A stretch of DNA of 64,000 nt from Planctomycetales bacterium (lineage in GTDB: Bacteria; 4484-113): positions 41,314-105,313 of the forward strand of contig JAUWGS010000007.1 of the NCBI GenBank assembly GCA_030606285.1. Direction: 5' to 3'. Every line of letters begins with the position of its first letter. Positions within the stretch are counted from its first letter, which is position 1. The notes beneath the pieces were generated by a model. That model was not told the DNA's origin. It saw only the letters and a list, made by a program, of their open reading frames with translations, and searched no databases. This document shows, in pieces, positions 26,887-35,828 of the stretch. Both the position numbers and the translations under genes were made by a program.

Positions 26887-27866
26887 GCGTCATTGAAGTA
26901 GTCTGGATGGTTGCGAAGATTCTCATAGTCTTCGTCGTCCTGCTGCTGGCGATGGCGTATCTCACGCTCGTCGAGCGCCGCTTTGTTGCGTGGTTCCAGT
27001 GGCGCATCGGGCCCAACCGTGTTGGCCCGCTGGGCCTCATCCAGCCCATTGCCGACGGCGTCAAGCTGCTATTCAAGCAGGAGCTTATCCCCGCGAAAGC
27101 CGACAAGTTTGTGTACTTCCTTGCGCCTGCGATTTCGCTCATCGCCGCGTTCGCCATCATTTCGGTCATTCCCATCACGGAGCACTTCTACATCGCTGAC
27201 GTGAATGTCGCAATCCTGCTTGTGCTGGCGATATCGTCGCTGGGCACCTACGGCATCATCTTCGCTGGCTGGAGCAGCGGCAGCAAGTATCCGCTTGTTA
27301 GCGGGCTGCGGGCGTGCGCTCAGATGATCAGCTACGAACTGGCGCTGGGCTTCGCTGTGATAGGCGTTGTCCTGATGGCGGGAACGTTCTCATTGCGCGA
27401 AATCGTGCTGGGGCAGGAGCATATCTGGTATTTCATCCCGCAGATACTCGGCTTCATCGTGTTCCTCATAGCGGGTGTTGCCGAGGCAAACCGCGCGCCA
27501 TTTGACATGCCGGAGTGCGAAAACGAGCTGGTGGCGGGTTACCACACGGAGTACTCGGCGATGAAATTCGCGATGTTCTACCTGGGCGAGTACGTCGCTG
27601 TGATTAACGTCGGGATGCTGGCGACGGTGCTATTCCTCGGCGGATGGCACGGGCCGGCGATCTTCGGCGCGGGGCTCATCGGCTTGTCGAACCTGTTCTG
27701 GTTCATCCTGAAGACTTGCGCGGTTATCTTCTTCTTCATCTGGATTAGGGCGACGCTTCCGCGTTTCCGTTACGATCAGTTGATGCGCTTCGGGTGGATG
27801 GTGCTCCTCCCGCTGGCGTTGCTGAATATCATAATCACGGCTGGAATCAGGGCGTTTATCCAGTAA
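26883..27866 (+). CDS. nuoH: NADH-quinone oxidoreductase subunit H
   Basis: This 327-residue membrane subunit connects the two arms and forms part of the quinone chamber. It has eight predicted spans and the conserved loops ERRFVAWFQWRIGPNRVGP, GVAEANRAPFDMPECENELV and GYHTEYSAMKFAMFYLGEY. Its ATG overlaps the nuoG stop (ATGA), and its TAA overlaps the nuoI start (TAATG). Confidence 0.97.
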   Translation: MSVIEVVWMVAKILIVFVVLLLAMAYLTLVERRFVAWFQWRIGPNRVGPLGLIQPIADGVKLLFKQELIPAKADKFVYFLAPAISLIAAFAIISVIPITEHFYIADVNVAILLVLAISSLGTYGIIFAGWSSGSKYPLVSGLRACAQMISYELALGFAVIGVVLMAGTFSLREIVLGQEHIWYFIPQILGFIVFLIAGVAEANRAPFDMPECENELVAGYHTEYSAMKFAMFYLGEYVAVINVGMLATVLFLGGWHGPAIFGAGLIGLSNLFWFILKTCAVIFFFIWIRATLPRFRYDQLMRFGWMVLLPLALLNIIITAGIRAFIQ

Positions 27867-28369
27867 TGAAACCCAGTTTCGTACAGAAGTTCAATCTGCT
27901 AGCGGTGGCCCAGGGGCTGTACATCACCATCGTGCAGTTCCTGGCCAACCGGTTTGCCGGCAGGGTGGTGACGATATCGTATCCCGAGAAGAAGCTGAAG
28001 ATGAAGGAGCGCTTTCGCGGCCTGCACCGGCTGGAGCGTTACGAATCCGGGGAGCACAAGGGGCTTGAGAAGTGTATCGGGTGCGCGCTGTGCGCGTCGG
28101 CCTGCCCGGCGGACGTCATTACCGTTGTGGCGGGTGAGAATGACCCGGCGGATCCCCACAGCCCCGGCGAAAGGTACGCCGTCGTGTACGATATGGATAT
28201 ACTCCGGTGCATCTTCTGCGGAATGTGCACCGAAGCCTGTCCCACAGAGGCCATAGTGATGAAACATGACTATGAGCTTGCGGACGACGAGCGCGGCGGG
28301 CCGCAGGGCGGGGTGAACAAGTTCATCTATCACAAAGAGGATCTTCTGGGCAGGGAGTTTTACTGGTGA
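27866..28369 (+). CDS. nuoI: NADH-quinone oxidoreductase subunit I
   Basis: This 167-residue ferredoxin-like subunit carries clusters N6a and N6b. Two complete 4Fe-4S motifs are seen: CIGCALCASACP and CIFCGMCTEACP. The N-terminus has an amphipathic helix for membrane contact and the family phrase RFRGLHRLERYESGEHKGLE. The start is ATG 27866, overlapping the nuoH stop by one base; a longer upstream frame is read-through of nuoH in another frame. Confidence 0.96.
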   Translation: MKPSFVQKFNLLAVAQGLYITIVQFLANRFAGRVVTISYPEKKLKMKERFRGLHRLERYESGEHKGLEKCIGCALCASACPADVITVVAGENDPADPHSPGERYAVVYDMDILRCIFCGMCTEACPTEAIVMKHDYELADDERGGPQGGVNKFIYHKEDLLGREFYW

Positions 28370-28917
28370 ATGTGATTGAGCTGATTGTGTTTATCGCGGC
28401 AGCAGCGCTGGCGCTCGTTGGCGCCGCCGGAATGGTTATGTCGCGCAATCCCGTTCACTCGGCCCTGTTCCTCATCGCGAACTTCTTTGCGCTGGCGGTG
28501 ATATTCCTTCTGCTGTCCGCGCCCGTGCTGGCCGCGCTGCAGGTCCTGGTCTACGCCGGCGCGATAATGGTGCTGTTCCTGTTCATCATATTCTTCTTCG
28601 TCCAGCCCGGGCAGAAACACCTGTATGTGTATTCGCTGCCGTGGCAGACATTCTTCTCAGGCATCCTGGTGATTGTGCTCATCTGCATACTCGTGCTCGG
28701 ACTTTATATGGGAGGCGTGTTCACCGCTGAGGAGCACGTGCAGTCGGCGGCGATGAAGGTCGAGGAACTGACCAGCCCGCAGGCGCTGGGAAGCGCGCTG
28801 TTCTCAAGATACCTGCTGCCGTTTGAGCTCACGTCGCTGCTGCTGCTGGCAGCGATGCTGGGCGCGGTCGTGCTGGCCCGCAAGGAAGGGCGGGGCGACA
28901 TGGAGGAAAAGGACTGA
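28366..28917 (+). CDS. nuoJ: NADH-quinone oxidoreductase subunit J
   Basis: This 183-residue membrane subunit has five spans. The third span region [20 protein letters not shown] has the pi-bulge-forming family sequence ([10 protein letters not shown]) that takes part in coupling. GTG 28366 overlaps the nuoI stop by four bases. The C-terminal tail ([14 protein letters not shown]) is charged and cytoplasmic. Confidence 0.95.
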   Translation: MNVIELIVFIAAAALALVGAAGMVMSRNPVHSALFLIANFFALAVIFLLLSAPVLAALQVLVYAGAIMVLFLFIIFFFVQPGQKHLYVYSLPWQTFFSGILVIVLICILVLGLYMGGVFTAEEHVQSAAMKVEELTSPQALGSALFSRYLLPFELTSLLLLAAMLGAVVLARKEGRGDMEEKD

Positions 28918-29222
28918 TGGAGCCCATCGTAGCCTACAGCCTGGTGCTATCAGCGGTGCTGTTTACGATGGGCGTGCTGGCGGTGCTTGCGCGACGCAAC
29001 CCGATCATCATGTTCATGGGGATCGAGCTCATGCTGAACGCGGCGAATCTGGCGTTCATCGCCTTCTCGCGCCACTTGGATAAGCTGGACGGTCAGGTTA
29101 TCGCGCTTATCTTCATGGCTGTGGCGGCCGCCGAGGTGGCGATAGGACTCGCGATTATCGTCTCCATCTACCGCTACCGGCGTGATGTGGATGTGGATGC
29201 GGTGAACGTGCTGAGAGGATAA
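28917..29222 (+). CDS. nuoK: NADH-quinone oxidoreductase subunit K
   Basis: This 101-residue three-span subunit is related to MrpC of sodium/proton antiporters. The conserved glutamates lie in [15 protein letters not shown] and [17 protein letters not shown] 28917 overlaps the nuoJ stop by one base. Length is exactly typical. Confidence 0.96.
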   Translation: MEPIVAYSLVLSAVLFTMGVLAVLARRNPIIMFMGIELMLNAANLAFIAFSRHLDKLDGQVIALIFMAVAAAEVAIGLAIIVSIYRYRRDVDVDAVNVLRG

Positions 29223-29229
29223 CCGGGGA

Positions 29230-31185
29230 ATGGATTACATCTATCTGGCAATCGCGCTTCCGCTGCTCGGAGTGCTCGTCAACGGGTTCTTCGGGCGCCG
29301 GATGCCGCGCAAGGCGGTCGGAACCATTGCCAGCCTGGTCATCCTCGGCTCGTTCGTCGTATCCCTGGTCGCCTTCCTTGGCTACCTGGCTGCGGAGGGC
29401 GGGACGCACACGGTCACGCTCCTGCCGTGGCTGTCGCTGCCGCCGCTGGAGATAAGCTACGGGTTCCTGGTGGACGGGCTGTCGCTGGTGATGGCCTTGA
29501 CAGTGTCCTTCGTCTCGTTCCTCATTCACGTCTACTCGATGGGCTACATGGCGGACGACGACGGGTACCCGCGCTACTTCACCTACCTCAACCTGTTCGT
29601 AGCGATGATGCTGACGCTGGTTCTGGCCGACAACCTGGTCTTGATGTTCGTCGGCTGGGAAGGCGTCGGTCTGTGCTCCTACTTGCTCATCGGCTTCTGG
29701 TACAAGAAGGCTGCCCCGCCGGTTGCAGGCATCAAGGCGTTCATAGTCAACCGCATCGGGGACTTCGCATTCCTCATCGGGATGTTCTTGATCTTCTGGC
29801 TGTACGGCACGTTTAGCTTCACCGAGCTTCGGCAGTCGGTGGAGACGGTCGCGCTTGCGGGGCACTTCCCGCTTACGCTCATCGCGCTATTCCTCTTCGG
29901 CGGCGCAATAGGAAAAAGCGCGCAGTTCCCGCTTTATGTGTGGCTTCCCGACGCGATGGAAGGCCCGACGCCGGTTAGCGCGCTGATCCACGCTGCGACA
30001 ATGGTCACGGCCGGTGTCTACATGGTTTCGCGGATGAGTTTCCTTTACAGCATGACCGAAGTGGCGATGCTGGTCGTTGCCTGCGTGGGCGCGTTCACCG
30101 CGATATTCGCCGCAAGCATCGCGCTGGTGCAAAACGACATCAAGCGCGTGCTGGCGTACTCGACGATTTCGCAGCTTGGGTATATGTTCCTGGCGGCGGG
30201 CGTGGGCGCATACTGGATTGCGATTTTCCACCTGTTCACGCATGCGTTCTTCAAGGCGCTGCTGTTCCTCGCCAGCGGCTCGGTCATCCACGGGATGCGC
30301 GGGGAAATGGACATGCGGAAGATGGGCGGCCTGGCGAAATACATGCCGCACACGTACTGGCACTTCCTCATTGGCGCGATGTCGATATCGGGGATTCCGC
30401 TGCTGGCCGGCTTTTTCAGCAAGGATCAGATACTCTTCGCGGCGTTCACCGCGCGGCCGGACATCTGGCCGAATGCGGGAATGGTGCTGTGGATAGTCGG
30501 CGTTGTGACGGCGCTGTTCACCGCGTTCTACATGTTCCGCCAGATATACCTGGTATTCCTGACCAAGCCGAGGTTCGACGTGGCTGAGATACATCCGCAC
30601 GAAGCTCCCGCCTCGATGATTGCTCCGAACTGGGTGCTGGCTATCGGCAGCGTCGTTGCGGGCTTCATCGGGCTTCCCGCGCTGTTCGCCGGCATCATTC
30701 ACATTCCAAACATGTTCCAGCCGTTCGTGGCCAGCGCTGTGGCGGGTGGGGTGCATGTTGCTGAAGCGGCCCACGGAGCCCAGGAGCTGTTCAAGGAAGT
30801 CCTCACAACGTCGATTTCAGTGGTCGTCGCGCTGCTGGGATTGGGCCTGGCGTTCTACCTGTATCAGGTCCGATATGGAACCACGGAGAAGCTGAAGAAG
30901 GCGTTCGCGGCGCCGTACCGCGTCTTGCTCAATAAATACTATGTCGACGAGTTCTACGACAACACGTTCGTCCAGCCCGGACGGGTGCTGTGTGAGCAGT
31001 TGTCCCGCGTCGTGGACCTGGGGGTCATCGACGGTGTGGTGAATTCCATCGCCTTCGTCATCGGGGCGGTGGGCCAGGTGCTGCGCCCGATACAGACCGG
31101 GTTCATCCGCAACTATGCCTGGTACATAAGCGCAGGCGCAATCCTGCTGGTGATACTCCTCTGGCTGGGGCTGGCGGCTAAATGA
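29230..31185 (+). CDS. nuoL: NADH-quinone oxidoreductase subunit L
   Basis: This 651-residue antiporter-like proton channel subunit has the motifs FVGWEGVGLCSYLLIGFW (channel Glu), KSAQFPLYVWLPDAMEGPTP (channel Lys) and FFKALLFLASGSVIHGM. After the core of about 14 spans comes the long lateral helix region near residues 520-600 and a final span. It starts seven bases after the nuoK stop and overlaps nuoM by four bases. One copy only is present, with no duplicate antiporter subunit in the operon. Confidence 0.97.
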   Translation: MDYIYLAIALPLLGVLVNGFFGRRMPRKAVGTIASLVILGSFVVSLVAFLGYLAAEGGTHTVTLLPWLSLPPLEISYGFLVDGLSLVMALTVSFVSFLIHVYSMGYMADDDGYPRYFTYLNLFVAMMLTLVLADNLVLMFVGWEGVGLCSYLLIGFWYKKAAPPVAGIKAFIVNRIGDFAFLIGMFLIFWLYGTFSFTELRQSVETVALAGHFPLTLIALFLFGGAIGKSAQFPLYVWLPDAMEGPTPVSALIHAATMVTAGVYMVSRMSFLYSMTEVAMLVVACVGAFTAIFAASIALVQNDIKRVLAYSTISQLGYMFLAAGVGAYWIAIFHLFTHAFFKALLFLASGSVIHGMRGEMDMRKMGGLAKYMPHTYWHFLIGAMSISGIPLLAGFFSKDQILFAAFTARPDIWPNAGMVLWIVGVVTALFTAFYMFRQIYLVFLTKPRFDVAEIHPHEAPASMIAPNWVLAIGSVVAGFIGLPALFAGIIHIPNMFQPFVASAVAGGVHVAEAAHGAQELFKEVLTTSISVVVALLGLGLAFYLYQVRYGTTEKLKKAFAAPYRVLLNKYYVDEFYDNTFVQPGRVLCEQLSRVVDLGVIDGVVNSIAFVIGAVGQVLRPIQTGFIRNYAWYISAGAILLVILLWLGLAAK

Positions 31186-32786
31186 TGGATGCAATCATAC
31201 AAATGATGGCGAACGCGCCCCTCCTGAGCATCATCATATTCCTGCCTCTGGTGGGCGCAATCCTCATCACTCTGATGAACCCCGCCAAGTCCCATCGCAT
31301 CAAGTGGTTTGCGTTCTGGGTGTCAATCGCCACCTTCCTCATTTCGCTGTTCCTGCTGGCTGGCAGCGGTGGATTCGAGAAGTTCTCCCACATCGAGCAG
31401 TACACATGGCTTCCCCAAATCGGCGTGAGCTACCACATCGGCGTGGACGGGATCTCGTTGTGGCTGGTGCTTCTGTCCACATTCCTGCTGCCCATATCTA
31501 TCCTCTCGTCTTTTAGCGCCATCAGGAAGCGGGAGAAGGAGTATTACATTCTCCTGCTGCTGATGGGCTTCGCGCTCACTGGCACGTTCGTCGCGCTCGA
31601 TCTCGTCCTCTTCTTCCTCTTCTGGGAATCGGTGCTCATCCCGATGTACCTGCTCATCGGCATATGGGGCAGCGGACGAAGGATCTACGCTGCGACGAAG
31701 TTCGTGCTGTACACGGTGGTCGGCAGCTTCTTCATGCTGCTGGCCATCATCGGGCTGTACGTATACTCGGGAAGCTTCGGGCCGGGCACGTTTGACTTCA
31801 TCTACCTGCGAAGCCACATCGCGCCGCCGGAGCTTCAGACCTGGCTATTCCTGGCATTCTTCCTTGCATTTGCCATCAAAGTCCCGCTTTTCCCGTTCCA
31901 CACGTGGCTCGCTGACGCCCATACTGAGGCGCCCACAGCAGGCTCAGTGCTGCTTGCCGCAGTGCTGCTGAAGATGGGAGGCTACGGCTTCATCCGCTTT
32001 TGCTTGACGCTGTTCCCGGACGCTTCGGTGTGGGCTGCGCCGTGGATAATGGGTCTTGCGGTAATCAGCATCATTTACGGCGCGCTAGTCTGCGCGGCCC
32101 AGACGGACCTCAAGCGCCTGATCGCGCTCTCTTCGGTAGCCCATATGGGCTTCGTGATGCTGGGGATATTTTCCTTTGCCAACACCAGCATCGGACAGGT
32201 CGGGGCGACCATCCAGATGGTCAGTCACGGGATCACGACCGGTGCGCTGTTCCTTTTGGTCGGCGTCATATATGAACGGCGGCACACGCGTGAGATAGCG
32301 CAGTTCGGCGGACTGGCATCCGTAATGCCGCAATACTACAACGTATTCCTGATTACAATGCTGGCCAGTGTCGGCCTGCCTGCCCTGAACGGCTTTGTCG
32401 GCGAATTCCTGATACTGCTGGGCGCGTTCAGGGCCGACTGGGCTCTGGGCGGATTGGCGACCTTCGGAGTGGTTCTGGCCGCGGTCTACCTGCTTACGAT
32501 GTTCAGGCGGGTGTTCCACGGCGAATGCACCAAGCCGGAGAACCAGAAGCTGCTGGACCTGAACGTGCGGGAACTCGTATACCTCGTGCCGCTTGTGCTG
32601 CTGATGCTGTGGATTGGCCTGTATCCCAAGCCCTATCTGAGCGTGATCAAGCCTGCCGTGGACAGGTCGGTTAGAGCAGTGATGCGCATCGCATCGGGCA
32701 GCGTTGAATACGCCCGTTCCGGTGAGAAGGCTGCAACAGCTCTCGCGCAGGTGCTGTCTGAGGACACACCCGGAGGTGACGGCTAA
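31182..32786 (+). CDS. nuoM: NADH-quinone oxidoreductase subunit M
   Basis: This 534-residue antiporter-like subunit has the motifs FFLFWESVLIPMYLLIGIWG (channel Glu), KVPLFPFHTWLADAHTEAPT (channel Lys and signature) and AHMGFVMLGIFSF. It has about 14 spans. Its ATG overlaps the nuoL stop, and the nuoN start overlaps its own stop by one base, so translation is coupled along the membrane-arm genes. Confidence 0.97.
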   Translation: MMDAIIQMMANAPLLSIIIFLPLVGAILITLMNPAKSHRIKWFAFWVSIATFLISLFLLAGSGGFEKFSHIEQYTWLPQIGVSYHIGVDGISLWLVLLSTFLLPISILSSFSAIRKREKEYYILLLLMGFALTGTFVALDLVLFFLFWESVLIPMYLLIGIWGSGRRIYAATKFVLYTVVGSFFMLLAIIGLYVYSGSFGPGTFDFIYLRSHIAPPELQTWLFLAFFLAFAIKVPLFPFHTWLADAHTEAPTAGSVLLAAVLLKMGGYGFIRFCLTLFPDASVWAAPWIMGLAVISIIYGALVCAAQTDLKRLIALSSVAHMGFVMLGIFSFANTSIGQVGATIQMVSHGITTGALFLLVGVIYERRHTREIAQFGGLASVMPQYYNVFLITMLASVGLPALNGFVGEFLILLGAFRADWALGGLATFGVVLAAVYLLTMFRRVFHGECTKPENQKLLDLNVRELVYLVPLVLLMLWIGLYPKPYLSVIKPAVDRSVRAVMRIASGSVEYARSGEKAATALAQVLSEDTPGGDG

Positions 32787-34264
32787 TGGGCGTCAGCTTC
32801 GCTGTGGGAAACGTCCTGAGCTTGCTTCCTGTTGGAGTTATCGTGCTGGCGGCGCTTCTTCTCGTGCTGCTTGACGTGCTCTGGGCCGGACGGGCGAACT
32901 GGCGGCTGGCCGCGTTCGGGGGCGTCGCGGTGGTTGTCGCAGGCATCGCCCAGCTTGTGTATTTCCCGCGCTTACCTTCACAGGTGCTTGGTGGCGCTCT
33001 GCGGTTCGACGGATTTGCCGCAATAGTCGCACTGACGGTGCTGGCGGTGCTGCTTCTGACGCTCATCGTCTCTCCGGCGCATATGGCCAGAATGGGCCTT
33101 CGCGGCGGCGAGTACTATGCGCTGTTGTTCCTCTCGGCAAGCGGGATGATGCTGCTTCCCGCAGCGCGCGAGCTGGTAAGCATCATCATCTGCATTGAGC
33201 TTCTGTCGCTGCCGCTATACGTGCTGGCGGGATACAACCGAAGCCTGGCGTTCAGCCGCGAGGCGGGATTCAAGTACTTTCTGCTGGGCGCTTTCGCCAG
33301 CGCCTTTATGATCTATGGCGCGGCGTTCATCTGGGGCACCACCGGCACTTTGTGGCTCGGCGGGATTGCGGAGTCGTTGCCATCAGCCGAGAACCGGGCT
33401 CTATTGCTGCTCGGACTGGGTCTTCTCCTGGTGGGATTTGCGTTTAAGACGGCGTTAGCGCCCTTCCATGCCTGGGTGCCCGATGTCTACGAGGGCAGTC
33501 CATCTCCGGTCACGGGCTTCATGGCGGCGGGAGTGAAGGTGGCGGTCTTCGCCGTGTTCCTTCGCGTGCTGATGGAAGGGCTGATGCCGCTGGCGGAGTT
33601 CTGGCGGCTGGGCATGTATGTGCTGGCAATCATTACGATGTGCCTGGGGAACCTGCTGGCGCTGCACCAGATGAGTCTTAAGCGGCTACTCGCATACTCA
33701 TCCATCACGCACGCCGGCTACCTGGTGCTCGGGCTGATCGCGGCAAACGCCGAGGCGGTATCAGCCGTACTCTTCTACCTGATAGCCTACAGCGCAGCCG
33801 TGGTCGGGAGCCTGGCGCTGGTGGCGGCCTGGGCAACCAGACGCACAGACGATGTCTATATAAGCGACCTGCGCGGTATGGCGGAGCGGCAGCCGCTCGC
33901 GGCTCTTGCTCTGACGTTCTTCATGCTGTCCCTGATCGGCTTCCCGATAACCGCCGGGTTCATCGGAAAGGTACTGCTTTTCTATGCAGCCTACAAAGCG
34001 GGCTACATCGCGCTCTTGATAATCGCGATTATCAACACAATGGTCTCCGTCTACTACTACCTGCGTGTTGTGCAGGCGATGTACTTCCTTCCTCGGGAGC
34101 AGCCTGAGGAGGAAGGAGCAGAGGGCGCCGTGAAGGCGGCTGCCCCCGTTTCTGCGGTGGCCTGGCCTTATCTTACCGTGGCTCTGATCTCGGTAATTAC
34201 GATAATAGTGCTGGGATTGGTGCCACGCTCCCTGCTGGCCTGGCTGAGCATGTGCAGCTTTTGA
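32786..34264 (+). CDS. nuoN: NADH-quinone oxidoreductase subunit N
   Basis: This 492-residue antiporter-like subunit completes the membrane arm. Motifs include IIICIELLSLPLYVLAGY (channel Glu), TALAPFHAWVPDVYEGSP (channel Lys) and LLAYSSITHAGYLVLGLIA. It is the last gene of the operon. No clear terminator follows; the next promoter begins 46 bases downstream of its stop. Confidence 0.97.
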   Translation: MGVSFAVGNVLSLLPVGVIVLAALLLVLLDVLWAGRANWRLAAFGGVAVVVAGIAQLVYFPRLPSQVLGGALRFDGFAAIVALTVLAVLLLTLIVSPAHMARMGLRGGEYYALLFLSASGMMLLPAARELVSIIICIELLSLPLYVLAGYNRSLAFSREAGFKYFLLGAFASAFMIYGAAFIWGTTGTLWLGGIAESLPSAENRALLLLGLGLLLVGFAFKTALAPFHAWVPDVYEGSPSPVTGFMAAGVKVAVFAVFLRVLMEGLMPLAEFWRLGMYVLAIITMCLGNLLALHQMSLKRLLAYSSITHAGYLVLGLIAANAEAVSAVLFYLIAYSAAVVGSLALVAAWATRRTDDVYISDLRGMAERQPLAALALTFFMLSLIGFPITAGFIGKVLLFYAAYKAGYIALLIIAIINTMVSVYYYLRVVQAMYFLPREQPEEEGAEGAVKAAAPVSAVAWPYLTVALISVITIIVLGLVPRSLLAWLSMCSF

Positions 34265-34310
34265 GCGAAGCTGTGGAACCGTTCGGACTAGGGGTTGCGC
34301 ATGAGGTGGC

Positions 34311-34339
34311 TTGACAGTAGATACCCTCTTTGGTAGACT
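34311..34339 (+). promoter_or_regulatory. Strong sigma-70-type promoter
   Basis: TTGACA (34311-34316), a 17-base spacer and TAGACT (34334-34339) form a near-consensus promoter with +1 near 34346 and a 111-base leader before ATG 34457. It is the best complete promoter in the window. Confidence 0.75.
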
Positions 34340-34456
34340 CACTAAGCTTGGCAAGGCGGGGGATGCACGCGCCAGGCTTGACGAACCGGTGGGGAGCCGG
34401 ATACAATTGGCCATCTGTAATCCTCACCACTAAATCATTAGAAGGAGTAGGTCATT

Positions 34457-35155
34457 ATGAGAAAGTATTTTGGTGTGCTGTCAGTCGCCGTACTGATAAT
34501 CGCCGTGCTGGCCCTTGCTAGCTGTTCGGGTAGCGGCAGTCGGCGTGTGATCGACATCTTCACGCCTGGTGACTACTACCTCGGAACTGTTGGTTATGCT
34601 GACACCGGTGACTTTGCACTCGGCTACAACGACGTGACTGACCGCTGGGCCTACTTTGACTCGGCCAACGACATCGGAGCTTTCGACGACATCTCCGGTG
34701 GCGGTGTGGCCATTCCGGGCGGCAGCTATGTCGTGGCAGGGCCAGCCTTCTTCGACACAAACGAGGACGGCTGGGCTGATTTCTTCAACGTATGGATGCG
34801 CGGCATTACTGCCGAGGCCGCGAACAACGACGACTTCCGGGGTTACTACATGGATAATCCTGGCAAGATCGGCGCGGCTGCCTACGGTCCGGAGGGTCTG
34901 GTCTTTGACGAGTACTGTGTGCTCTTTATTCCCATCTGGCAGAACCTGGCGAATGGTACCAGCGTAGCGGTCTATCACTACGTCTACCCAGTGGTCAGTC
35001 AGGCTCCCGAGCGTGGTTTCTGGAGCTATGCCGGTATGGGCACAGCCGACGACGGCCCGAGCGGCGGCAAGGTTGTTGTGATCCACTCGACGGTACTCGG
35101 TCAGTTCTGCGCTGCTGTCAGTGTTCACTCCAGCGGCTACGGCGGCGCTGGCTAG
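34457..35155 (+). CDS. Lipoprotein of unknown function, probably abundant
   Basis: This 232-residue protein has a lipoprotein signal with lipobox LASC and a GGAG-type site (AGAAGGAGTAGG) before ATG 34457. The mature protein is rich in aromatic residues, Gly and Asp (FALGYNDVTDRWAYFDSAND, YVVAGPAFFDTNEDGW), a composition seen in beta-rich surface proteins. DTNEDGWAD resembles a short calcium-binding loop. No family is recognised. A strong promoter upstream and a perfect 13-bp hairpin downstream suggest a single, well-expressed transcript. Confidence 0.6.
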   Translation: MRKYFGVLSVAVLIIAVLALASCSGSGSRRVIDIFTPGDYYLGTVGYADTGDFALGYNDVTDRWAYFDSANDIGAFDDISGGGVAIPGGSYVVAGPAFFDTNEDGWADFFNVWMRGITAEAANNDDFRGYYMDNPGKIGAAAYGPEGLVFDEYCVLFIPIWQNLANGTSVAVYHYVYPVVSQAPERGFWSYAGMGTADDGPSGGKVVVIHSTVLGQFCAAVSVHSSGYGGAG

Positions 35156-35195
35156 GCGTCACAGCACAGAACAAACGGTAATCCAATTGCCTTTA

Positions 35196-35226
35196 CAGAA
35201 TGGGCGGGATAGCCCCGCCCATTCTG
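35196..35226 (+). terminator. Perfect 13-bp hairpin
   Basis: CAGAATGGGCGGG (35196-35208) pairs without mismatch with CCCGCCCATTCTG (35214-35226) across a five-base loop. No T run follows, so it may act as a transcript 3' end stabiliser or pause site. Confidence 0.6.
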
Positions 35227-35265
35227 CGTCTCATAAGTCGGCGACCCGTGTTATACTGAGAACAC

Positions 35266-35370
35266 ATGCTATGTGTGTTTAGAGGCCTGGCGGCGGTTTT
35301 GTCCGGCGCAATTGTCGGCTCCCTGTTTTCCGCTGTGATCTACGCGTACGTTTGGCTGTTACCCAAGTAA
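35266..35370 (+). CDS. 34-residue membrane peptide
   Basis: ATG 35266 opens a 34-codon frame: a short start (MLCVFRG) and one hydrophobic segment (AIVGSLFSAVIYAYVWLL) ending in PK. A TATACT element at 35252-35257 predicts +1 at 35264, a two-base leader. The TAA stop is part of the AAGGAGG site for the NIL-ferredoxin gene, so the two are likely cotranscribed. No family is recognised; the promoter position and the coupling support it as real. Confidence 0.55.
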   Translation: MLCVFRGLAAVLSGAIVGSLFSAVIYAYVWLLPK

Positions 35371-35382
35371 GGAGGATCAGGT

Positions 35383-35793
35383 ATGAAGATGGAGCGTGCA
35401 GTCCTTTCTTTCAGCCCCGACGCTATACGCAAGCCTGTCACCTATCTGCTGGTGAGCAACTACAAGCTGCGTCTGAACATTCTTCGCGCGAAGGTCATGC
35501 CGGGCGAGGAAGGCAGGCTGCTGCTCGAGCTTTCCGGCGAAGAGGACAGGATACGGGAAGGCCTTGCTTACCTGTCTTCTCTGAATGTGCGTATCAGCGA
35601 GGTGAAGAGCTTCTACAAGGTGGACTACAGCAAGTGTACTGAATCCAAGAAGTGCTTTCAGGTGTGTCCAGCGGATGCCATCGAACTCCGACCGGGGAGT
35701 GAGCAGCCGGTTGATATCATAGAGGACAACTGCATTCTTTGCGAGAAATGCAAGGAAGTATGTCCCAGCGGGGTCTTCACGTTCACCTTCTGA
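35383..35793 (+). CDS. NIL domain-ferredoxin protein
   Basis: This 136-residue protein has an N-terminal NIL domain (residues about 1-75; PVTYLLVSNYKLRLNILRAK), the small ACT-like domain that binds methionine-type ligands in MetN, followed by a two-cluster ferredoxin. The second cluster motif CILCEKCKEVCP is complete. The first reads CTESKKCFQVCP: the second ligand is Ser, so that site has three Cys and may hold a 3Fe-4S cluster. Relatives work with DUF39/COG1900 proteins in homocysteine synthesis, but no such partner is present here. AAGGAGG precedes ATG 35383. Confidence 0.85.
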   Translation: MKMERAVLSFSPDAIRKPVTYLLVSNYKLRLNILRAKVMPGEEGRLLLELSGEEDRIREGLAYLSSLNVRISEVKSFYKVDYSKCTESKKCFQVCPADAIELRPGSEQPVDIIEDNCILCEKCKEVCPSGVFTFTF

Positions 35794-35828
35794 GTCCCCA
35801 CCACGCCCGATGAACTGCACCGCAAGTG

